Positions 6,656 to 13,130 of a DNA stretch of 13,598 nucleotides are shown here, piece after piece; the stretch's first letter is position 1, and the number at the start of each line of letters is the position of its first letter. Origin of the DNA: CAYYWP01 sp964475125 (GTDB lineage Bacteria; Desulfobacterota; Binatia; HRBIN30; CADEER01); NCBI GenBank assembly GCA_964475125.1, contig CAYYWP010000127.1:1-13598 (forward strand), given 5' to 3'. Under the pieces are notes generated by a model, which was not told where the DNA came from, ran no database searches, and saw only the letters and a program-made list of their open reading frames with translations. A program made the translations under genes and the position numbers.

Positions 6656-6675
6656 CCCTGGCTCTTTCTTTTTCT
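6596..6675. terminator. Hairpin terminator between convergent genes
   Basis: A perfect 9-bp stem, GAGCCAGGG (6607-6615) with CCCTGGCTC (6656-6664), is flanked by an outer A-rich/T-rich pair, AAAGAAAG (6596-6603) and TTTCTTTTTCT (6665-6675). The plus strand therefore ends in a U-tract, and the minus strand has a matching weaker one. The 40-base loop contains two CCTACCCGG words. It lies between the KGG-type gene (+) and the end of the DUF3800 gene (-, stop at 6681), as expected of a bidirectional terminator. A second small hairpin, CCCACA / TGTGGG, lies at 6557-6571. Confidence 0.65.
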
Positions 6676-6680
6676 CTGCC

Positions 6681-7466
6681 CTACCACGTCGAGCGTTTTC
6701 GGTAGCTGACCCGACCATCGCCGCCGATCGTCTCGTTGAACCGGACCAGCCCGTACCGTTTGGGATTGCTCTGGGGATCCGTGGATTCCCATTGCAGGCG
6801 CTTCAGGTCGTTATAGAGTCCCATTACCCTCTTGTGCCCCTGGGCCCTCTTCGCAAGCAAGTGCGCAAATATGTCGGCGACCTGAACCCCCGGGCTGACG
6901 TTCGATACCGCGAAATAGGGATATCGTCTAACATTTGTCAGCTGTGTTCCAGCTATAAAATTTGTTACCGCGATTGCTATCTTGCTTTGGGCATCCAGTC
7001 TCTGATCGAAAACGATGTTAACTGAACGTTCTGGCGAGTATTCCCTTGCGGCGGCTGCTACGTTCTGGATCAGAGATCGAAAGGGCGCCGCTAACTGCCG
7101 AACATCAGGGCTGACGAGTGAGGGCAGCCGGTCGTCGGGCGAGAACACGGTTGAGCCAAAGACACGCACATAGAACTCGGGTGCCTTGATCGGCAGCCCA
7201 AGAACTTCCTTCACCACGCACACATTCTTCGGAATCTGACCCGTTTTCTTCCATCGCTTCAACACTCCATTCGACAGCAGCTCTTTGCCCTTAAGGTCAA
7301 GTTCGCGATCCTTGGCATGCTTGAGTCCGAAATACTTCTTCCGCGTCGCAAAGAGGAAATCGTCGAGCCGGGACAGCTGCTCATTGAGGATTAGGACACC
7401 GAGCAAAACACCAAACCGGGGGCGGTATTCGTCTGGTGACCAGCTCTCGTCAATGAAACACCACAT
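6681..7466 (-). CDS. DUF3800 domain protein
   Basis: A 261-residue protein starting MWCFIDES. The F-I-D-E-S opening with acidic D6/E7 is the hallmark of DUF3800, and the matching C-terminal signature is PGVQVADIFAHLLAKRA (about 192-208, D198). A central NIVFDQR (150-156, D154) supplies another conserved acid. The spacing of acidic residues on strand-like segments recalls RNase-H-like nucleases, but no activity is established. DUF3800 genes occur mostly in variable genome islands and near phage or defence genes. ATG 7464-7466 has TTGGAG seven bases upstream. Base composition is visibly less GC-rich than in neighbours (for example 6895-7025, with ATAAAATTTGTTACC-type stretches), which points to horizontal acquisition. 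Just upstream on the same strand lies a frameshifted small helix-turn-helix-like gene, ending 21 bp before this start, so the two probably formed one transcript. Confidence 0.82.
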   Translation of the reverse strand: MWCFIDESWSPDEYRPRFGVLLGVLILNEQLSRLDDFLFATRKKYFGLKHAKDRELDLKGKELLSNGVLKRWKKTGQIPKNVCVVKEVLGLPIKAPEFYVRVFGSTVFSPDDRLPSLVSPDVRQLAAPFRSLIQNVAAAAREYSPERSVNIVFDQRLDAQSKIAIAVTNFIAGTQLTNVRRYPYFAVSNVSPGVQVADIFAHLLAKRAQGHKRVMGLYNDLKRLQWESTDPQSNPKRYGLVRFNETIGGDGRVSYRKRSTW

Positions 7467-7487
7467 CGCCCGACTCCAAGTTTCCGG

Positions 7488-7770
7488 TTATTCCCCTTCC
7501 TCTTGCTGCTCAGCCTGGCCTACCGAGAGTTTGCGCCGAGCGCTGCGGTCCCGCCGCACGCCGGGACACCACTCCGCGAGGCCCGACTCTCGGTTGTCGA
7601 ACTTGACCGCTTCACCTGCTTTCTCTGGGCGGATCGGGGTCGCGTATACACTAGACGTTCTTCGCGGTCGTGTGGAATCCACCTCGCCGAAGGCCATCCA
7701 TGACCGGCTTCGGATCTTGCCTTTGATTGACCGCCGTCAGGTATGCCTTCACTGCTTCGGGCGTAGACAT
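7488..7770 (-). pseudogene. Frameshifted small winged-helix (HARE-HTH-like) protein gene
   Basis: Two overlapping minus-strand frames join into one sensible protein. Frame 1 starts at ATG 7770: MSTPEAVKAYLTAVNQRQ, then DPKPVMDGLRRGGFHTTAKN, and meets TAG at 7653-7651. Skipping one base (about 7656) enters frame 2: SSVYATPIRPEKAGEAVKFD, then NRESGLAEWCPGVRRD, ending at TAA 7490-7488. The joined 93-residue product has helix - 'GGFHTTAKN' - 'VYATPIRPEKAG' - 'VVKFDN…GLAEW'-type wing spacing, which resembles HARE-HTH-like winged-helix domains (…G[FY]xTxxKN…VYxxLxRLxKxGxVxK…WGLxEW). The frameshift splits the recognition region, so it is broken unless frameshifting is programmed or the base is a sequencing error. 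It sits 21 bp upstream of the DUF3800 gene. Family assignment is by pattern, moderately sure. Confidence 0.55.
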
Positions 7771-7844
7771 GCCGGAAAATGCGTTGCGGGGTATGGGCTG
7801 TTTTTCCCCGTGCTTACGTGAGCTGGGGACTGTGCCGCCGCCGC

Positions 7845-8216
7845 TCAGGGGTGGAACACTCGCACGGCTCGGATCATCTCACCCTGCCACTCGATCACCT
7901 CGATGACGCGCGCCGGCGCCGCATCGAGGTTGGAATGACGGTCATACTCGACCACCGAGCGCTCGCCGTCGTCGGCCGACCACAGGATCTCGAAACGCAA
8001 GACGTCGAAGCGCGCCAGGCCCCGGGCCGCGTAGTCGCGAATCTGCGCCACGCCGCACAAGGTGGTCGTCCCCAGTTCGGGGCACACCTGCGCGACACGC
8101 GCGCTGCGGTGCGTGGCGTCGGCGCGATAGAGGGCGGCGACCCGGTCGGGGTCGCGGCTCTCCCACGCCGTCCGCCAGCGCGTCAGGCGCGGGCTCGGCT
8201 CGGTCGCACTAGACAT
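7845..8216 (-). CDS. NTF2-like (SnoaL-type) family protein
   Basis: A 123-residue protein in the usual size range of the NTF2-like/SnoaL superfamily. It has the N-terminal helix pattern LTRWRTAWESRDPDRVAALY followed by RADATHRS, then the Gly-containing turn CGVAQIRDYAARGLARF. Next come beta-strands LRFEILWSADDGERSVVEYD and ARVIEVIEWQGEMIRAVRVF. Members form a small cone-shaped pocket and act as isomerases, cyclases or ligand-binding proteins; polyketide, steroid and limonene-epoxide examples are known. The substrate here is unknown. ATG 8216 (MSSATEPS) is preferred over ATG 8240 because the extra residues MVPCSRAA do not fit the fold; no Shine-Dalgarno decides it. The gene is divergent from the DUF547 gene, with about 76 bp between them. 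GC content returns to the high level typical of the rest of the window. Confidence 0.75.
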   Translation of the reverse strand: MSSATEPSPRLTRWRTAWESRDPDRVAALYRADATHRSARVAQVCPELGTTTLCGVAQIRDYAARGLARFDVLRFEILWSADDGERSVVEYDRHSNLDAAPARVIEVIEWQGEMIRAVRVFHP

Positions 8217-8292
8217 CGCCGCTCTGCTACATGGGACCATCGCAGCGGGTCAACGCCTGAAACCATCGCCGAGAGCGGGAATCGGAGCCTGT

Positions 8293-9204
8293 ATGGAACG
8301 CGGCAGACGAGCGGCCAGGCCGGTCCTGCCGCGCCGACGGAGGTTGAGGGAGCGCCCGTGGGTGTCTCCGATCGGCCTCGCCGGCGTGCTGGCGTTCGCA
8401 CTCGGCGGTTGCACGGCGATTCGACCCGACGTTCCAGCCGCCCAGCTCGGACCGCCGCCGCCGGTGTTCTCGCATGAGGAGCTCGACCGCGTCCTGCAGC
8501 GCTACGTCGACCAACAGGGCCGGGTCGACTACGCCGCCCTGGCCCAGCAGCGAACCGATCTGGAGCGCTACTACGATCTGATCGCCGCCTACAGCCCGGA
8601 CGCCACGCCGGCCCTCTTCCCCAGCCGCCAGCACGAGTTGGCGTACTGGATCAACGCCTACAACGCCGGGGCGATCCGCACCGTGTTGCAGTACTACCCG
8701 ATCGCCAGCGTCGCCGACGTCGACGGCTGGCTGCCGGGCAAGGTGGGCTTCTTCGTTCTGCAGCGCCTCACCTTCGGCGGCGCCACCACCAGCCTCTACT
8801 ACCTCGAGAACGACGTGGTGCGCGAGCGTTACCGCGACCCGCGCGTGCACTTCGCCCTCAACTGCGCCTCCGGCGGCTGTCCGCGCCTGCCGCGCAACGC
8901 CTTCAGCGGCGCCGAGCTGGAGGCTCAACTCGATGCCGAAGCGCGCCGCTTCGTCGCCGAGCCGCGCAACGTGCGCGTCGACCACGGCGAGCGGGTCGTC
9001 TACTTGTCGTCGATCTTCAAGTGGTACGAGAGCGACTTCATCGACTGGCCGCCACTCGGCGGCCGGCCAGGGGCGACCCTGTTCGACTACATCCTGCTCT
9101 ACTCCACCCCCGAGCAAGCTGCCGAGCTACGGCGCGCCAGCGCCTACGATGTGCGGTTCGTGCCCTACGATTGGAACCTGAATGACCAGCATCCCCGCCG
9201 CTGA
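8293..9204 (+). CDS. DUF547 lipoprotein
   Basis: A 303-residue protein with an Arg-rich N-terminal region (to about residue 22), a hydrophobic stretch and a lipobox-like LGGC with Cys40, so it is probably a membrane-anchored lipoprotein facing the periplasm. The DUF547 signatures are present in order: VDYAALAQQRTDLERYYDLI, then HELAYWINAYNAGAIRTVLQ (about residues 114-133), HFALNCASGGCPRLP (about 191-205), LSSIFKWYESDF and a C-terminal YDVRFVPYDWNLND. The N-terminal FSHEELDRVLQRYVDQQGRV is also usual for the family. DUF547 has no established biochemical function; its conserved Asn/Cys/His cluster has led to enzyme guesses. ATG 8293 has GGAG about six bases upstream. The 3' end overlaps the MauE-like gene by 23 bp in another frame, so the two are probably translated together. 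Confidence 0.85.
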   Translation: MERGRRAARPVLPRRRRLRERPWVSPIGLAGVLAFALGGCTAIRPDVPAAQLGPPPPVFSHEELDRVLQRYVDQQGRVDYAALAQQRTDLERYYDLIAAYSPDATPALFPSRQHELAYWINAYNAGAIRTVLQYYPIASVADVDGWLPGKVGFFVLQRLTFGGATTSLYYLENDVVRERYRDPRVHFALNCASGGCPRLPRNAFSGAELEAQLDAEARRFVAEPRNVRVDHGERVVYLSSIFKWYESDFIDWPPLGGRPGATLFDYILLYSTPEQAAELRRASAYDVRFVPYDWNLNDQHPRR

Positions 9205-9670
9205 GGTGCGGCCTGGCACGCGCCTCAGCTGGCTCTGGCAGGCGCCGCGGATCTTCGTCGGCGCCGTCCTGATCGCCACCGGCACCGGCAAGTGGCTCGA
9301 CATCCCCGGCTTCGTCGCCATCGTCGACGCCTACGCGTTGTTACCGCACGGCCTCAACCTGCTGCTCGGCGTGAGCCTGCCGTTCGTCGAGCTCGGTTGC
9401 GGCATCGCGCTGCTCATCTGGGCGCGGCCGCGCCGCGCCGCCTGGTGCGCCGTCGGCCTGCACGTCCTGCTGCTCACCGGCGTCGTCGTCGCCCTGTCGC
9501 GGGGACGGGAGCTCGCCAACTGCGGCTGCTTCGGCGTCTTCCTCGCCCGCCCGCTGACCTGGGCGACAGCGGCCGAGGACGCGGTCATGCTCATCCTCTC
9601 GCTGCTCGCCCTGTGGGCGGCCTACCGCCGCCCTGGATCTGAGCCGCCGCGAATTCGGCACGAGCCGTAG
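9182..9670 (+). CDS. MauE/DoxX-like integral membrane protein
   Basis: A 162-residue protein with four hydrophobic segments, at about 24-41, 58-80, 87-107 and 126-147. It carries the motif GTGKWLDIPGF in the first loop and NCGCFG (113-118) before the last helix. Both are typical of the MauE family (methylamine utilisation) within the DoxX-like four-helix group; the Cys pair fits a role in electron or disulfide transfer across the membrane, though only some relatives have been studied. There is no methylamine dehydrogenase gene here, so the name should not be read as methylamine metabolism. The start lies inside the DUF547 gene (23-bp overlap), which suggests a functional pair. The final residues (…RHEP) and TAG stop come from the stem-loop repeat, and the natural C-terminus was probably near AAYRRP. 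Confidence 0.8.
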   Translation: MTSIPAAEVRPGTRLSWLWQAPRIFVGAVLIATGTGKWLDIPGFVAIVDAYALLPHGLNLLLGVSLPFVELGCGIALLIWARPRRAAWCAVGLHVLLLTGVVVALSRGRELANCGCFGVFLARPLTWATAAEDAVMLILSLLALWAAYRRPGSEPPRIRHEP

Positions 9671-9741
9671 CCGCGGAACCTGTGCCCGCCGGCAGCGCAC
9701 CGCGCTGCCAGGTGGAGTGGGGCGCGGCAACCGGATCCGGG
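9662..9741 (+). repeat. Stem-loop repeat, copy C
   Basis: Starts GAGCCGTAGCCGCGG, then AACCTGTGCCCGCCGG and the perfect 8-bp stem GGCAGCGC / GCGCTGCC (9691-9698, loop ACC, 9702-9709), followed by a GGTGGAGTGGGGCGCGGCAA tail. It matches copies A and B over about 80 bases and then diverges. Its TAG at 9668-9670 is the stop codon of the MauE-like gene, the same arrangement as at copy A. Confidence 0.85.
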
Positions 9742-9782
9742 CGCGGCAGTGCGCCATCCGCTTGTCGCACACGGCGGCGTTC

Positions 9783-9822
9783 GCCGGCAGCGTTCAAGCG
9801 CTCCGCGCTGTCACGTGGAACC
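9783..9822 (+). repeat. Possible degenerate fifth copy of the stem-loop repeat
   Basis: CGCCGGCAGCG, then an 11-base insert-like middle, then CGCGCTGTCACGTGG. This resembles the hairpin part of copies A-C (CGCCGGCAGCGC … GCGCTGCCnnGTGG) with a longer loop and a decayed right arm. The GAGCCGTAG head is missing. It lies in the gap between the MauE-like and DUF2332 genes; I see no gene in 9671-9859. Confidence 0.35.
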
Positions 9823-9859
9823 CATGCATGATCCCAGCTAGTGTCCTGCGCCACCGACC

Positions 9860-10960
9860 ATGGAGGTTGCCGAAACCGTCAAGGCCTTTCGTCTGCAAGC
9901 GCGCTGGGCGACCGAGCTGGGCTCGCCGTTGTACGCCGAGCTGCTCACGCGTGCGGCCGCTGAACTGGAATCCGGCGGCGCGGTGTTCGCCCCCGTGCTC
10001 GCCGATTGGCGCGGCCGGCCCTTGGCGGATGCTCTGCCGCTGCGGCTCTTCGGCGCCGTGCACCGGCTCGTGCTCGAAGGCGCGGCGCCCGAGCTGGCGC
10101 GCTTCTACCCGTCGGCCGGCGGCGTGCCGCGCTGGCCCGACTGCTGGGAGGCGTTTTGCGCCCTCGTCATCGCGCGCCGCAACGAGCTGCGCGGCGCTCT
10201 CGAGCGCCAGGTGCAGACCAATGAAGTGCGCCGCAGCGGCGCCTTGCTGGGCGGTTTTCTCACCGTCGCCCACGCGACCGGGCTGCCGCTGCACCTGCTG
10301 GAGATCGGCTGCAGCGCCGGCCTGAACCTGTTGTGGGATCGCTATCGCTACGAGCTGTACGTCGCGCCGCCGGATGCGCCGCCGGCGAGCGACGCGGCGC
10401 TGGCCTACCGGTGGGGCGAGGCGCAGGCGGGCGTCGTCATCCGCAGCGGCTGGCACGGTCACGGCGCCGTGCCACGCTGTGCCGCCGCGGTGATGTCGCG
10501 CGCCGGCTGCGATGTGGCACCGGTCGACGTGCGCGACGCCGGTCAGGTGCGCGCCCTCGAATCCTTCGTGTGGCCCGATCAGCTGGAACGCCTGGCGCTG
10601 TTGCGCGCCGCCGTGGCGGTGGCGCGGGCGCAGCCCTTGCCGATCGAGGCGCAAGCGGCCGACGAGTGGCTGCCGGTGCGTCTCGCCGAGCGGCCGAGCG
10701 GCGCGGCGACGGTCGTCTTCCACTCCATCATGTGGAACTACGTGTCGCGCGATGCCCAGCAGCGCATCCGCGCCGCGCTGGCCGAGACCGGCGCCCACGC
10801 CCACCCGCGCGCGCCGCTGGCCTGGCTGCGGCTCGAGTTCTTCTCCCACACCGCGGCCGAACTGCGCCTCACCCTGTGGCCGGACGGCATCGAACGGACC
10901 CTCGCCGCCGCCGACCCGCACGGCCGCTGGACGCGCTGGCTCGGGCCGGCTGCCGGCTGA
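9860..10960 (+). CDS. DUF2332 family protein
   Basis: A 366-residue protein of the usual DUF2332 length. Conserved stretches include an N-terminal FRLQARWATELGSPLYAELL (10-29), FAPVLADWRG, and LHLLEIGCSAGLNLLWDRYR (about 144-163), a methyltransferase-like Rossmann nucleotide-binding segment. Later blocks are a central DVAPVDVRDAGQVRALESFV, then VVFHSIMWNYVSRDAQQRIR and the C-terminal WLRLEFF…LRLTLWPDG. The EIGCSAGLNLL glycine loop suggests SAM or a similar ligand, but no reaction has been established for the family. ATG 9860 lacks a visible Shine-Dalgarno, but the family N-terminus begins within a few residues of it. It is preceded by the repeat-bearing gap and converges on a SAM methyltransferase gene. 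Confidence 0.82.
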   Translation: MEVAETVKAFRLQARWATELGSPLYAELLTRAAAELESGGAVFAPVLADWRGRPLADALPLRLFGAVHRLVLEGAAPELARFYPSAGGVPRWPDCWEAFCALVIARRNELRGALERQVQTNEVRRSGALLGGFLTVAHATGLPLHLLEIGCSAGLNLLWDRYRYELYVAPPDAPPASDAALAYRWGEAQAGVVIRSGWHGHGAVPRCAAAVMSRAGCDVAPVDVRDAGQVRALESFVWPDQLERLALLRAAVAVARAQPLPIEAQAADEWLPVRLAERPSGAATVVFHSIMWNYVSRDAQQRIRAALAETGAHAHPRAPLAWLRLEFFSHTAAELRLTLWPDGIERTLAAADPHGRWTRWLGPAAG

Positions 10961-10997
10961 CCTTCGCGCCGCTCCACCGGCCGGCAGGTTCGCCCGC

Positions 10998-11015
10998 CGC
11001 CGGCGCGCGCCGGCG
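10998..11015. terminator. 18-bp perfect GC palindrome between convergent genes
   Basis: CGCCGGCGCGCGCCGGCG reads the same on both strands and lies in the 74-bp gap between the DUF2332 gene (+) and the methyltransferase gene (-). It could form a hairpin that ends both transcripts, but no T-tract follows it on either strand. In such GC-rich DNA a palindrome of this kind can arise by chance, so a terminator role is tentative. Confidence 0.3.
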
Positions 11016-11034
11016 ACCGTCGGCTGCCCGCCGC

Positions 11035-12129
11035 TCACTCCTTGGTCACGACATACCAGTTGTTCTGGATGTCATGCGCCAGCTTGTGCGTGGTCACCGA
11101 CCGAAACCCGGCTCGGCGCAGGTATTCGCGCGTCGTGCCTTCGCCCCACATCGCCCCCAGCCCTTCTCCGCCTTGCGCCAGCGACACCGTCATGCAGTGC
11201 ATGCAGGAGACGCTGTACAGCAGGGTGCCGATCGGATGCTCGATGTCCTTGTGCAGGTCGCTGGTGCCGCTGATGTCCTGCATCAGGTACACGCCGTCCG
11301 GCTTCAGGGCGCGGTGGATGCCCTTGAGCAGGTTGAGCGGCTGCGCCTGGTCGTGCACGGCGTCGAAGGTGGTGATGAAGTCGAAGCTCTGCGGATCGGC
11401 GACCGCATCGAAATTGCTCAGATCGACGGCCACGAACTCGGCGTTGCCGAGACCCAGCCGTGCGGCCTCCCGGCGCGCCCAGGCGATCGCCTCGGCGGAG
11501 AAGTCGGCGCCGACGAACCGGCTGCGGGGATACAGCTCGGCCAGCCGAATGATGGTGCGGCCCCGGCCACAGCCTGCGTCGAGCACGCGGATGCCGTTGG
11601 CGAGGCGGTCGGTCAGCCCCGGGATGAGCGGCAGCACGTGCGCCTCCAGCGCGCACGCCACCGACTGCGCGCTGTCCTCCGCCATCACCTCGTGGAAGCG
11701 CGGGAACTTCTCATACGGCACGCCGCCGCCCTGCTTGAAGCACTCGACGATGTCGTCCTCCACACTCCCCATGACGGCGATATACTGGGCCGGCAACGCC
11801 AGGTTGTCGGTCGCGGCCGCGCGGGTCAGGAACGCGGCGTGCTCCGCCGGCAGCGAGTACCGCCGGCTGGCCGGATCGAAGTCCACCACCCCACCGGTCA
11901 CCATCGCGCCGAGCCACTCGCGGACGTAGCGCTCGTGCAGCCCCGCCCGGCTGGCGATCTCCTCCGAGCCCGCCGCCGGCAACCCGCTCATGACATCGAA
12001 CAGCCCGGTGCGGTGGCCGATCGAAAGCATCAAGCAGAGGCCCCCGTGGTTGAGCGCGCTCAGCATCTCGCCCGCAAACGCCGCCGCCTTCGCCTGATCG
12101 AACTGGGATTGTGCGTCCGTCGTCGCCAT
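11035..12129 (-). CDS. Winged-helix plus class I SAM methyltransferase (Rv2258c-like)
   Basis: A 364-residue protein. The N-terminal part (about 15-100) is a dimerisation/winged-helix domain: ALNHGGLCLMLSIGHRTGLF, then EEIASRAGLHERYVREWLGA and VVDFDPASRRYSLP. The class I SAM-binding domain begins with RVLDAGCGRGRTIIRLAELY (181-200), then FVGADFSAEAI (205-215), FVAVDLSNF and an FDFITTFDAVHD motif-IV region (249-260). The C-terminal part reads SCMHCMTVSLAQGG…GLGAMWG and AGFRSVTTHKL. This architecture matches the methyltransferase group with mycobacterial Rv2258c; the substrate is unknown, probably a small molecule. ATG 12127-12129 is chosen over the adjacent GTG because GGAGGG lies six bases before it. 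Convergent with the DUF2332 gene; 100 bp downstream of the secreted protein gene on the same strand. Confidence 0.88.
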   Translation of the reverse strand: MATTDAQSQFDQAKAAAFAGEMLSALNHGGLCLMLSIGHRTGLFDVMSGLPAAGSEEIASRAGLHERYVREWLGAMVTGGVVDFDPASRRYSLPAEHAAFLTRAAATDNLALPAQYIAVMGSVEDDIVECFKQGGGVPYEKFPRFHEVMAEDSAQSVACALEAHVLPLIPGLTDRLANGIRVLDAGCGRGRTIIRLAELYPRSRFVGADFSAEAIAWARREAARLGLGNAEFVAVDLSNFDAVADPQSFDFITTFDAVHDQAQPLNLLKGIHRALKPDGVYLMQDISGTSDLHKDIEHPIGTLLYSVSCMHCMTVSLAQGGEGLGAMWGEGTTREYLRRAGFRSVTTHKLAHDIQNNWYVVTKE

Positions 12130-12135
12130 CACTCA

Positions 12136-12141
12136 CCCTCC
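12136..12141 (-). promoter_or_regulatory. Shine-Dalgarno of the methyltransferase gene
   Basis: GGAGGG on the minus strand, six bases before the ATG at 12129-12127. It is one of the few strong ribosome binding sites in the window and decides the start in favour of ATG over the GTG immediately upstream. Confidence 0.75.
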
Positions 12142-12184
12142 ACAGGTGCCGAGAAACCTTGCACCACAGCCGTCCCGCATCGCG

Positions 12185-12200
12185 CCGAGCCTGTCGAAGG
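12185..12200 (-). repeat. Short CCTTCGACAGGCTCGG element
   Basis: On the minus strand this reads CCTTCGACAGGCTCGG, resembling the CTTCGACAGGCTCAGG-type words that recur between genes in many environmental genomes. There is only one copy in this window, and its function is unknown. It lies in the 100-bp gap between the secreted protein gene and the methyltransferase gene, next to a weak GCGG-AAAAA-CCGC hairpin (12205-12221). Confidence 0.3.
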
Positions 12201-12229
12201 ATCAGCGGCGGGTTTTTCCGCATCCTGTG

Positions 12230-12889
12230 CTAGCGAGCAGCACATACACCGGGGACTCTGTAGACGCGGGGCTCGCCCCCCGGCCTGACGTCAGTATAGT
12301 CCTCAACGACCATCCGCGATGCCGATTCGATGCACACGAAGCGCATCCGCCCTGGCCGGTCGTGGGTGAAGGGACAGACGACAAAGTCGGCGTAGAGGCG
12401 CTTTCCGAACCCGATGTTGGGGAGGAGGCAATCGGGAAAGCAGGCCGGCTCGCCAGGTGGAGGATCATCATTGTGGATGCCCAGGATCCGATCGGTACCG
12501 ACCGGCCAAAGCCGCAGCCCCGGCGACCCGTTGGCCGCAAACAGCCGACCGTGCACCGTGAAACACGGAGCGACCGCGCCGTCATCACTGCTCCCTAATG
12601 AACTGGTACGACCAGCTCCCAGTGGGCACGCAGCCGCTGGTAGTTCGGTGAGGGCAGAAGTCCGGTGGGTCAAGTGCAGACTTTGTCTCGCTACTCGTCG
12701 TACCGGCGAGAGAGTGGAGCTCGGAGCATCAGCAAGCTGGACCCGTTCGTTCGAGGAGCTGGATCGGATCCGCGCCAGTTCCCTACCCAACGACCGCAGC
12801 AACTCGGTGCGATGCCGAGGGTTCGCCTCGACTGCGCTCGCAGTGGTCGCGATCAGGACCGTTAGCAAGCTGAACAGAAGCCACGTCAT
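12230..12889 (-). CDS. Secreted protein with FTVHGR-type C-terminal domain; N-terminus from duplicated segment
   Basis: The frame gives 219 residues from ATG 12889. Residues 1-20 (MTWLLFSLLTVLIATTASAV) are a classic signal peptide, with the cleavage region near ASA-VEA. Residues 25-108 are low-complexity, Ser/Arg/Leu-rich and look non-conserved. From about residue 109 comes a recognisable conserved domain, CFTVHGRL, then GLRLWPVGTDRILGI, LYADFVVCPFTHDRPGRMRF and VCIESASRMVVED, a hypothetical exported family seen in many environmental Proteobacteria and Acidobacteria. Members usually have the signal peptide directly in front of CFTVHGR, so the roughly 85-residue linker is odd. The first 24 codons lie in the 313-bp repeat and are identical to those of the next gene upstream. 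The gene may be a fusion made by the duplication, or one in which the original signal peptide was replaced. Function unknown. Confidence 0.55.
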   Translation of the reverse strand: MTWLLFSLLTVLIATTASAVEANPRHRTELLRSLGRELARIRSSSSNERVQLADAPSSTLSPVRRVARQSLHLTHRTSALTELPAAACPLGAGRTSSLGSSDDGAVAPCFTVHGRLFAANGSPGLRLWPVGTDRILGIHNDDPPPGEPACFPDCLLPNIGFGKRLYADFVVCPFTHDRPGRMRFVCIESASRMVVEDYTDVRPGGEPRVYRVPGVCAAR

Positions 12890-13130
12890 TGCCGTAGCCA
12901 ACAGCTGCCTCACACCGCCACTCAACCGCGCGGTTCCGGGCCCGCCTCGACCGCAGCCGCTTGTCGGGACCGGCGACGGCGCCTCATTGCCACGCCGATG
13001 CCGTACCGACCGAGCGCCCACGCGTAACGCCCCCAGAAGCGTCCATTAAACAACACCCACTCCGGCACCAGGGGCAGCACAACCGCTAACGGGAGGTCGT
13101 AGCGCTGCGGCCGATGTTCATAGTAGCGAA
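12818..13130. repeat. 313-bp perfect direct repeat, copy 1
   Basis: Every base from AGGGTTCGCC (12818) to TAGTAGCGAA (13130) recurs at 13231-13543, an offset of 413 bp with no mismatch that I can find. The flanks differ at both ends (G versus T on the left, G versus T on the right). With the 100 bp between the copies it forms a 413-bp unit present about 1.76 times. Confidence 0.95.

Noticed and set aside
7503..7703. Plus-strand frame opposite the broken winged-helix gene
   Set aside because: No recognisable motif, and the minus strand rebuilds into a sensible helix-turn-helix protein.
10333..12288. A 651-codon plus-strand frame spanning the DUF2332 gene and the methyltransferase gene
   Set aside because: It is out of frame with the DUF2332 gene and antisense to the methyltransferase gene; both of those show clear family motifs.
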